This document shows, piece by piece, positions 8,193-16,967 of a DNA stretch of 21,142 nucleotides (position 1 is its first letter; the number at the start of each line of letters is the position of its first letter). This DNA is from Chara braunii (taxonomy: Eukaryota > Streptophyta > Charophyceae > Charales > Characeae), in contig BFEA01000004.1 of assembly GCA_003427395.1 (NCBI GenBank), positions 125,682 to 146,823 on the forward strand. Direction: 5' to 3'. Both the position numbers and the translations under genes were made by a program. The notes under the pieces are model-generated. The model saw only the letters and a list, made by a program, of their open reading frames with translations. It had not been told where the DNA came from and did not search any database.

Positions 8193-10331
8193 ATGGACGA
8201 GATAAGAAAAACAGCAAATGAAGCGGGAGGTAAAGCGAACTGGAAAACCCAGGGGATCTCTATCCGAAGCTGGAACATTAATGGGCTGGGGAACATCATG
8301 AGTAAAGAAGATAAACTGAACGATATAATTAAAGGCCTTAAAAGTTAAAAGCCCATCCAATAAATCTGTGGATATCATACTACTGCAAGAAACACACCTA
8401 ACCAACTCTGAGGAACACCTTAAGATAAGGAAATTTTTCACAAGGAGATTAGGAGTCGTCAAAGATGAAAGATGGGCTACAGACTCCAACTCAGCCACTA
8501 AAGGGACAACCATCCTCATACCCAAATCCTCGCGAGTGTACTCGACCGGCTCAGTGGTGAGTAGTGTAGCAGGCTGTGTTAGAGGCATGTGGTGCTGGAT
8601 TGATCTGAAGTGGAAGGAAGAAGAATTTAGAATAATCAACGTTTATGCTCCCAACAATGCCACAGAAAGAGCAACCTTCATTCAAACAGTTGGACGATTA
8701 ATCACAACGGTCTCCCCTTGTGTTATAGCAGGGGATTGGAACACAACCATCGATCCTTGTAATGACAGAATTTCTAGAGCAACATCCCAACAATCTTCTC
8801 ACGAAGCAATTCCAATCACCCAGCTAATGATGGATCACAACCTGTTCGACCCCTTCCGCACCTTACATCCTGATACAAAGGCCTTCTCCTTGGTCAAGAA
8901 AAATCACACCCACCACACAACCTTCTCTAGGGTTGACTATTTTTTAACCTCCGAATTTATGTTAGGTGCGGTCAAGGAAGCTGACATTATGGCACTTGCC
9001 CCCTATCCGGGACTCGACCACAAACCCATCGAGCTAATCCTATGTTTCGACCAATACATAACAAAAGGAGTCAGCTTCCACAAACTGAGCAACTCCCTGC
9101 TCCTAAGCCAGACTTTCAGAGAGAGGATTCAAGAATGTTGGCTTAATTCCAGAGGCATGCTCTTAGAGGGCCAAGACAGATGGAGGTGGTTTCAAGAGAG
9201 CTACCTCTCACTATCACAATCAACTGCCCGAATATCCTGACAACTAGCCAACGACCGCAGACAAAGGAAACTATATCTAGAAACGGCCATAAAAATTGTT
9301 GAAGCCAACCTCCTGAGTGATCCCTATTCACCCCTGTACATAGCTAGTAGCTACCCTAGAACAAGCTAGGGAAGAGATGTCATTATGGAGAATGTGGGAG
9401 CTAAGGGGTCTCCAGATAAGGGCAAAAATGACTGACTATGAGTTAAATGAGTCAATGAGCAAACACTTTTTTGCCAGAATAAAAGCGAACAACAAAGCCA
9501 ACACGATTGAAGGTCTAAAAGAGTGCACAGGTGAACAAAACACCAGAATAGACAGTGAAGGGATGCTACAAATAGCCAAAGGGTTTTACCAGGATCTGTA
9601 CCAGAAGAAAACCCTCTCCTCCCCTCCCCCAGCAGTAAGAGAGGCAAGGTAAAAAATGCTTCAATATCTGGACAAAACAATTACAACAGAACAAACTGCA
9701 GCGCTGGACAAGCCAATTACCCTTGAAGAACTAAAAACAACACTGAAACGCATGACAAATGCCCGGGCATAGACGGACTGACCAAAGAATTTTGGGACCT
9801 GTTCTGGCCAGTCATGGGGAATGATCTCCTACAGTTCTACCAAGATAGCTGGGAAAAGGGAGGAATGGGCGAATTTCCCAGTAGCAGCGTGGTGACCCTA
9901 CTTTATAAAAAAGGAGTCCGTGAAGACGTTTGAAACTACAGGCCTATCTCTCTTCTTACTCTCCCTTATAAGATTCTAGCAAAAACATTGGCCCTCAGAA
10001 TCCTTGACCTGACAAAGTGCTTCCATATAGACCAAGTTGGATTCATCCCAGGGAGATACATTATGGACAACGAGCTTACACTGAACGAGGCCTCCCGTAA
10101 AGTAAGAGAGAAGAGATTGAATACCGCGATACTGTTTTTGGATTTGTGAAGGCATACGACCAAGTCAATTGGGCATTCCTTAACGCAAGCATGGAAAAAA
10201 TGGGGGTCGGACATAACTTCAAGAAGTGGGTAAGGATCCTCTATAGCGATGCATCCGGTTGTGTACAGATCAACGGACTGTTATCCGAAAGATATCCAAT
10301 TTCTCGATCAGTACAACAGGGCGATCCTTGA
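8193..10331 (+). pseudogene. LINE copy 1 ORF2 (endonuclease-reverse transcriptase), broken
   Basis: The ATG at 8193 opens a frame reading RSWNINGLG, the first motif of the APE-type endonuclease that nicks target DNA. A 1-nt shift near TAA 8346 moves the frame to that of 8368-9240, with QETHL, INVYAPN, GDWN (GDFN is usual) and SRVDYFLTS, and LDH in place of SDH. Further damage: TGA 9238, a shift around 9340-9360, TAA 9650, a shift near 9760, TGA 9931 (probably a Trp codon, before NYRPISLL) and a 1-nt loss at about 10146 before KAYDQVNW. The frame reaches SVQQGDP and is cut off. It is non-functional. Confidence 0.85.
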
Positions 10332-10540
10332 TGTCAGGTTAACATCGCATTGACAGACTGAGGGGACGTCAACACCGGCGCTAACCATAGCGCGAGTGCG
10401 CTAACTGGTCCGGCAGGCAAGGCCCTGCCCGGCTCCGGTTGACTACCTCGGTGATACCAAGGTAGGCGAGGAAGACCCGCACCATCGCCCGCCCGGCGGG
10501 GGGGGCAGGCGGGTCAACACCTCGGTCAGCCCTTGAGCGA
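10332..10540. other. GC-rich block dense in inverted repeats
   Basis: It begins TGTCAGGTTAAC directly after the broken LINE. It contains GCGCTA (10378), TAGCGC (10388) and GCGCTA (10398), which can pair in two alternative ways; CCGGCAGG (10410-10417) with CCTGCCCGG (10424-10432); TACCTCGG (10444-10451) with CCAAGGTA (10457-10464); and GACCCGC (10474-10480) with GCGGGTC (10509-10515) around an inner GCCCGCC/GGGGGGC stem. No reading frame is recognised. It could be the end of an unidentified transposon or a structured RNA. Confidence 0.5.
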
Positions 10541-11110
10541 CGTGGCAACGGAAACTGACGGACTACGGGATGTGGAAGGATGGGGGAAAGGAAGACAGTG
10601 ATGATGCGCGGAGAGATGAGACAAGAGGTTGACCTAAGAAGACAAGATCGCGCGTGAGTAATGTTCTGAGGGAGCATCTCCTATGCCATGGTTGAGCTGA
10701 GGGGAGAGGAGGCGGGATGGAAGTAGTGTTGAGTTTAAATTGAGGAAGGGAAGAGAAACGGAGATACAACTGTCAACCCGACAGTGACAAAGAAAAAGTC
10801 GGGATACTGGGGCCGGTGGTGGACAGCGGTAAAACTGAGAAACGATTGGGACTTGGTGTACGAGGGAATAACAGAGAACGAAGGTTGAGGCAGGGGAGAC
10901 AAGGGAACGTCAGTACTGACATCGGAAACTGAAGAGGGGAAGCAAGGAGTCCGGGAAGAGACGGATGCATGTGGAGGTAACATAGCAAACGAAGAGTACA
11001 GACCGTGAACAGACGAAACCGATTAAGACAAAAATGAAGTGGAGACAAAACGGGTGGAAGAGAACTGTTCACACGTGCTGCTACGTCGACAGAGGAAGAC
11101 AGGCCTGGGG
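10541..11110. other. Purine-rich non-coding tract
   Basis: The + strand is strongly G/A-rich. The - strand frames across it (about 10563-11072) are Ser/Pro/Leu low-complexity translations with no domain, so I do not call genes. Near 11100 the bias switches to C-rich. Confidence 0.5.
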
Positions 11111-11515
11111 AAGGTAAGCGCCCCTCTGGCCGGCCACCTTGTGACTACGGCTACCTCCTTTGCCCTGCGCCCGAATCCACCCTACATTGCCCAGCCGCGA
11201 CCCCTGAGCCCCGACACAGTCACCCCTTTGCCCTCCCTTTGCCCTAATGCTTCCAAAAGATACTCTCGCGAGCTATGTATTAATCATCCCCCTGAATCTT
11301 CTCCCTACCCCTATTCCCCACCTGCGTGGGGAGATGCTGTCTATGATCTGAATATAACCCCACCTTCTCCCAACCCTGCACACCCGACCCTAAAAACAAC
11401 ACAACCGGCGCCCGTCTGCCACATGGACGTTCAAAGCACAACACATCAGGACCCCTTGAGCCACATGGTACGATTAAACACAACACATCTGGCGCCCTTG
11501 CGCCACATGGAATGA
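11039..11515 (+). other. Doubtful open frame with 14-residue repeats
   Basis: An open frame of 158 codons begins at a GTG and covers the first 42-nt repeats in frame, so its C-terminus reads as 14-residue repeats (TTQPAPVCHM, TTHQDPLSHM, TTHLAPLRHM). The rest is Pro-rich and resembles nothing I recognise, and there is no good ATG. A period divisible by three is weak support for coding. I doubt that it is a gene. Confidence 0.15.
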
Positions 11516-11641
11516 GAGATGAGATAGTAGATTAGATAATGGGACACGGTACGTTTAATCACAACACATTAGACGCCCTGGCACCACATGGTATGATGGA
11601 TGTGATAGTACATTAGATAATGGGATACAGCAAACGGGACA
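11396..11641 (+). repeat. Tandem repeat with 42- and 81-nt periods
   Basis: A 31-nt block, ACAACACA(A/T) followed by a variable GGCGCCC-like centre and ending CCACATGG, occurs at 11396, 11438, 11480 and 11561. The first steps are exactly 42 nt. The third and fourth copies belong to 81-nt units (11480-11560, 11561-11641) that also share TTAGATAATGGGA. The third copy has a perfect small hairpin GGCGC-CCTT-GCGCC. Confidence 0.8.
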
Positions 11642-12155
11642 CAGCAATAGATTTCCACCTACCTGCGATCCTATGCTGAATGAGAGGATGATCCACCACT
11701 AAAAACTCTTGGAGGTAAGAGCAATGACGACGCATCCACTGGATCACGAATGCATGCACAAGTCTTCAATTTAAAAACACTTGGGGTAAACTGCAACGCC
11801 GCCCCTGGAAGCAGCAGCATTTTAACTGAGTTACGGTTGCAGGAACAAGCCCTACACAGCATCAAACTTGTGATTAGCTGCATTCTTAAGCCGCATTGGA
11901 TGATGAAGAGATAATGTCGAATGATACGGCATGAGCAAATCTTACATACAACAAACATCCACATATCGCAGAACTTGATGTGCTTTAGAGGCTGGTGCTG
12001 AATACACACACTTCTGAACGAAATCATTCACACCGTTCGACGATCACACATACACGTACGAAGATCAAATACAAATGCGTGTTACTACACACAGTAAATG
12101 ATAACTCGTACGGAAATAATCAAAACCGCACGAAACACACACTCCGCTGATCACA
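11642..12155. other. Probable 5' UTR of LINE copy 2 and unassigned sequence
   Basis: No gene is visible. The sequence is less biased than its surroundings and leads to the ORF1 ATG at 12156 through an in-frame TAA at 12117. Part of it is probably the 5' UTR and internal promoter of LINE copy 2. No promoter motif or target-site duplication is recognised, so the left edge is unknown. Confidence 0.35.
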
Positions 12156-13277
12156 ATGGAGGGACAGAGGGATGGCCCAAGTAGGCAACAACAGACCACC
12201 CTAACCAGATCGTCCATGCCCCCCTCCCGATAGGTGCTTAGGCTGAATGAGCACGAAGACTTTCCCGAGTTAGGCGCATCACAACTTGGGGCAAAACCTG
12301 CCCAGTACAAATCATTGGCGGGACAAGCAAGAGCCCCGTTGGGTCACCGCCCAACAGGGACTTGGGTGGCAAAACTGATGACGCCCTCCACTGATCCCTT
12401 GCGGGGACCCCAACCATTCCGGGAGCCCGGACATCCTGCTTTCTCGTCTCGCACTCAAGAAACTCAGGACTCACGACACCGACCGAACCCCCAACCTCAG
12501 AAGACCCCCAGAGAAACTAGGGACTTGATGACGGCGCTGGCGGCAGCAGGAAAGTGTGTGCAAGGCGACACGCTGGCTCTGGACCCGATTGGCTTGATGA
12601 AGGCGCACTTCATACAGAAGCTGCACATTCGCCCAGACCAGAAATTCATTGAGAAAAATGGATTCATATACCCCCATGCAGTCTTCCCCCCGCAAGCGCT
12701 GACAAACAGAGATCTTGTTTATGCTAAAAACGGTGTTCAGTTCAAGTTCCCGAATGATGCTACGAATGCACCAATTAATGACAAGCTTAGGTGGATCAAT
12801 GGAAAACTGAGATCCATTAAAACAGACCAACAGGCGGTGCTGGACCATTTCCTCGTCGAAACGGTTGATGCTCGAGTAGTAATAGTGATCACTATCTATC
12901 CGATCGACAGAGAGAACCTCCTCAAAATGCAGGAAACAAAATATCGGGGGATGCCGGTTGAGATCTGCCAATTGGAGCCGCAGAATCCAATCACGGCTGA
13001 CCAAAGAAGGGAGCAGCTCATGACCAACCATTTCTGGTGTGAATATAGATTCGCCCCGCTGTGTTTTCAAGGAGCAATCCTGGCTGACTTACAACAGATT
13101 GCACCGATCCTTGGCTACATAAATGACCTGCCCCAGGTGGTCCCCAAAAGAGACGACACTCTGCTGGTGGCGGTGGATTGGGATCCCAGCAAAGGATTCC
13201 AGGTAAGCGGTCAATGGTCGTTTTCGCAGGCTGGCCGCAACTATGCAATACAGGTAAACCACCCACAGGACCCCTGG

Positions 13278-13325
13278 TGCTATGCATGCAAGACAAGGGG
13301 ACATTTGTGCACCGACTCGCAGTGC
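13278..13325 (+). other. Zinc knuckle in ORF1, CX2CX4HX6C spacing
   Basis: The residues read CYACKTRGHLCTDSQC. The ligands C375, C378, H383 and C390 have six residues between His and the last Cys, where the usual retroviral-type knuckle has four. An additional Cys two residues after His gives an alternative ligand set. Copy 1 has the same H-X6-C spacing without that extra Cys, so the long spacing is likely real. Confidence 0.75.
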
Positions 13326-13805
13326 CCCAACTACCGAAATGACAGTACCCGGGGGTTGGTGAAACCACACCCAGACGGCCCAGGAAGATGGGTCCCAGAA
13401 GACCGAGCCTACGATGGTTGGGTGTTCTATAGGAAGGCACTCAATATCCCGGGGGAATGGAGATGGGAGGGGGAGGGGAGGCCTTCTCCCACCCCGGCAA
13501 ACACAACAAACGGTCAGACTAGAGGAGGACAGACGACGCAGGGAACACGAGCAGGTCAGGAACAGACTGCTCCCTCCTCCTCCTCAGTCCCGGGACGGAA
13601 CAATAGAACGCAGAAACACCAAGATGTGACTCGAAACGATACGCCTCTACCTCATCACAAGGACTACGCCCCTCAGACTCCACAAGACGGGATGACCCTT
13701 ACCTTGAAAAACAAGACCAATAACCAAGGCATAGGGAGGCAACAGACCCGTGTTGTCCACGCCTCTGACCTGAACAATTACCAGACACAGCAGGATCAGC
13801 AAAGC

Positions 13806-14342
13806 CAGATGCATGGACAAACGCTAGGTGACACTGGAAAGGGGGATGCTCACCAAGGACCCAAAGACCAGACGCAGGGGCTTATAGAAGCACAGAACAG
13901 ACAAGAACACACTGAGACGTAGCAGCCTCAGATGCATGGACAGGCGCAATGTGACACTGGAAAGAGTGGTGCCCATCATGAAACCCAAGACCAGAGGCAG
14001 GGGCTCATAGACGCACAGCTCAGACAAGAACACACTGAGGCGCCGCAGCCTGGGGGGAATGACAAACACAAACAGGCAGCCCAAATTGCAGACCTGACAA
14101 TGGTACTGCACCAGCAAACACAATCGCTGAAAGGGGGTGCCCATCATGGACCCCAAGACCAGACATAGGGACTTATAGAAGCACAACACAGACAAAAGCA
14201 CACTGAGACACAGCAGCCTCAGATGTATGGACAGACGCAAGATCACACTGGAAAGGGTAGCGCCCACCCTGAAACCCAAGACCAGAGGCAGGGGACTATA
14301 GACGAACTACACAGACAAGAACACACTAAGGCGCAACAGACT
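13806..14342 (+). repeat. In-frame tandem repeat of ~123 nt in ORF1
   Basis: Units start at CAGATGCATGG 13806, CAGATGCATGG 13929, about 14130 (lacking the head) and CAGATGTATGG 14220. Each complete unit is about 41 codons and includes a DTGK- or HTGK-like motif, DQ(T/R)QG and RQEHT. Unit 2 carries an extra Gln-rich insertion. The TAGs at 13920 and 14166 lie in these units where sister units have CAG. Confidence 0.85.
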
Positions 14343-14495
14343 TGGCTGCCTGACAAGAACAAACAGGCAGACCAAGATGCAGCCCCGCCACTGGCATTGC
14401 ACCAGCAGCAGAAACAAGTTCAGTGCTGCGGTGATGTCACACAGAGGCAGATACAATCACTGAATGAACCCCCCGACCAAGCCTCACACTCCACC

Positions 14496-14680
14496 CAGAT
14501 CGCTGCAATCTCACACCAACAACGGAAACAGAAGCAGCTGGCTGATAAAGGTACGAACAGACAGAAGGTACTGGAGGCAAGGATGACCCAGGCCGCTGCA
14601 CCCTCACACCAACAACAGAACCAGAAGCAGCTGGCTGACAAAAGAACGGACAAACAGAATGGACTGGAGGCAAGGAGGAG
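14496..14680 (+). repeat. Two in-frame QKQLADK repeats in ORF1
   Basis: Two neighbouring ~30-codon units share SHQQ(R/Q), QKQLADK, RT/TNRQK-like and LEAR motifs. They are distinct from the 41-codon repeats upstream and extend the Gln/Lys-rich low-complexity middle of ORF1. Confidence 0.75.
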
Positions 14681-16961
14681 GGTGGAGAATAAGGCTGTGA
14701 AGTGGAAGGATAGGATAGCAGATATGTGCGCCCAGCAACCAGGGGGGAAGAGGGAAGATGCCCACACACCCCCCTCACAAGATTGGCAATTGAAACGAGC
14801 TCCTACCAAGGCATCCGAACGGGAAAAGGAAGGAGGGAAGCAGGGGAAGATGCAGCAGGATGAATTACGACAGGAAGAAATTACTGTAGTATGGACTCCC
14901 CCCCATGAAAACCACCACAAAGAGAATGTGAAACCGCCGGAGATGTCGGATGACCTCCCCAACATCACAACAGTCTCGACTACATTGTTAGAGGGAGTGG
15001 AGATTGCCACAGATGATCCGCTGGGAATCCTACCGATGGATCAAGCTGGACCAGTGGCTGGACCAGCTGACACAGACACAGGACCAGTAATGCTCCTGAC
15101 TGGCCCATGTGACCACAACAATCAGCACATCTACATTGTAAGCCCGGGCCTCGCCCCTATGCTGAGAAGCGCGGTGCACGAGCTCCTGCATGGAAGACAC
15201 TCTCTTGGTACAGATACACCGACAGGGCCTTGGTCACTGCAAATGCAGCCAACGAACGACGACCTGCAGTACCAACACACGCAGACCCCGCTAGTGGTCC
15301 CGCTGCCTGGATCCACCGAACCGACTGAGGCGGACCCCCCCCCACCGGGGACTGAAGTGCAAATGGCAGAAAATGCAGACTCAAACGATGAACGGGAGGA
15401 TTAGTCACGGCAGTCCCGAACACCAGCCGGCCGGGGAGGCACGAAGGGCCCGAAAAAGCTCTCAAGGGAAAGAACAGTTAAGGCCAGGCTTAAAGTCATC
15501 ACAGACGCACTGCTCATGGGCCTTTTGGCTCGAGGAACTCACATGACCATCCCCCCGTTGCACTGGGAGAGCATTAGGAGAGCGTTTATGAACACGACAT
15601 CCCTGACAAGTTATATTGATAGTTTCCCTGATCCCCCCTCAATAGACTGGAGTACGGTAGCCACGAGGATCGGAGATGCAATTTATGACCTTAGGGAAAG
15701 AGTAAGAAGAACAAGACAACAGACGGGACAACAGCACAAGGAAACAGAGCACCGGGAGATAAAACAGACCACCCACGAGACCCAGATGCAACTACAGATT
15801 GAATGGGAAGGAATAGCCTGGCCGAAAATCATAATACAAGAACTGGACAATGTACTGGGGGAGGACCCGCAGACCATGGCCCTGACCGTTACAGGACCTG
15901 AAAGCCTGGTACCGCCTCACCTTCTTAGACCACTGATACACATCATGGATGCACCGGCCTCGGAGAGTATCGTGCCCAGGGGAAGGGAACCCCAGGACGG
16001 CGAGCAACAGGTTGACTGCAGTTCGGAGTCTGGATCAGAGGGCTCGGACAACTCAGAAGAGTCTGATTTCGAATGGAACATACCAGAAATAAGTAACGTT
16101 CCCTTCACTCCTGCGGAATTTCAACCCTACCTGCGCCTCGCGCAGGAGTCGCAGCCACAACACAACGACACACAAGATCACCAGCGGGACACTGAAGCGC
16201 ATGCAGACCACACTGCACAGCCCCTCATTCAGCAGATCGAGAAGGAACACCTTCAACCCACTGAGACGGTGACGGCAGCAGCAAGTGGTCCTAACTGCAG
16301 TGACAGAGGCAGAGATACCTTAAACAAATCAGTGCTCATCAAGGACCACCTCGCCAAGGCTACCGTTAACGGCCCCCCCCTGCCCCCCCCCATAGTCTGG
16401 ACTGTTGGGGTGGTAGTCCTCCCCCTTCGAAGGGAAAAGGAAGGAGCAGCCTGGCAGTTGGGACTGAGGTACGGTCCGAACCGAGTACCCAAAGTGGCTG
16501 CTAAAGCCTTCACCGCGGCCCTACAGCAAGGATACACAATACAGGGTTGGAGGGGACAAGCCTCCCAGATTTTAACGAGGAACAAGGTGAAGATCCATCT
16601 AATGCAGAATGATGACACTAACACCATCGGAACGGTCCTCCCCCAGGACATACCATTTCCGAACGTAGTGACCTCGATCCTCATGCTATTCCCACAAGCT
16701 GACCTCATGCCACACAATAATTCTCACCTGCAATGGATGACCAGACATCAGTTGCTGAACATGCCCACAGCCAGGATCAAATCCAATATCACATGGAACA
16801 CGGAGGAACAGATCCTCTTCTTGCGAATAATCTTAGAGGAAGAAGTGCTGGAGGCACACCAGCAGTGGGATGACCCACCTTTCATAGGCCATTTCTAGCC
16901 ATATCTAGCTCGGGATTTGAATGCCGCACTCATGCAGTTCCCACATCCTCCACAACACTGA

Positions 16962-16967
16962 AGGAAG
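16962..16967 (+). promoter_or_regulatory. 6-nt ORF1-ORF2 junction
   Basis: TGA of ORF1 (16959-16961) and ATG of ORF2 (16968) are separated by AGGAAG and are in the same frame. Such close spacing suggests that ORF2 is translated by termination-reinitiation, as proposed for several LINEs with abutting ORFs, or by read-through. This is inference. Confidence 0.45.

Larger units (their letters stand above)
5331..10331 (+). mobile_element. LINE copy 1 (L1/Tx1-like), decayed and 3'-truncated
   Basis: This is a non-LTR retrotransposon remnant with a broken ORF1 and a broken ORF2 in the usual order. It is related to but clearly diverged from copy 2: the two share the CX2CX4HX6C knuckle, an AYDGWVF motif after it, the endonuclease order and RT blocks such as NYRPI. 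It stops in the RT just after QQGDP at about 10329-10331; there is no palm catalytic box, C-terminal zinc finger or poly-A tail. The left limit is simply where the ORF1 frame opens. LINEs usually lose their 5' end, so loss of the 3' half points to a later deletion or insertion. Confidence 0.85.
12156..16961 (+). pseudogene. LINE copy 2 ORF1: giant Gln-rich zinc-knuckle protein with five in-frame TAGs
   Basis: A single frame runs from ATG 12156 (context ACAATGG, after in-frame TAA 12117) to TGA 16959: 1601 codons with TAG at 12231, 13920, 14166, 15402 and 16896 and no internal TAA or TGA. Order of parts: basic/Pro-rich start, a globular region (about residues 125-370), a CX2CX4HX6C knuckle (C375, C378, H383, C390), an AYDGWVF motif (about 418-424), Gln/His-rich tandem repeats (about 551-730), two QKQLADK repeats (about 785-845), and a C-terminal globular region (about 1120-1580) with an acidic Ser/Glu stretch. 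ORF1 proteins of this class bind the element RNA. At least two TAGs replace CAG by comparison with sister repeats. Under the standard code the longest uninterrupted pieces are 12234-13922, 14169-15404 and 15405-16898. Confidence 0.8.

Noticed and set aside
10332-10355. A DNA transposon with TGTCA/TGACA terminal inverted repeats
   Set aside because: The only nearby TGACA lies 18 nt away, forming a small local dyad. I found no distant inverted copy of TGTCAGGTTAAC and no target-site duplication in the window.
11396-11591. A CRISPR array (31-nt repeats at regular spacing)
   Set aside because: There are only four diverged repeats, the intervening sequence is 11 nt for the first two gaps, it is in a eukaryotic context, and no cas genes are present. 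It is a minisatellite.
12234-13922. A stand-alone 562-codon gene
   Set aside because: It starts at a GTG directly after TAG 12231 and continues in the same frame beyond TAG 13920. It is one segment of the longer LINE ORF1.
12156-16961. Firm conclusion that this genome reads TAG as glutamine
   Set aside because: ORF2 of the same element uses no TAG, copy 1 carries TGA and TAA stops too, and no host gene is available for comparison. It is kept only as a hypothesis.
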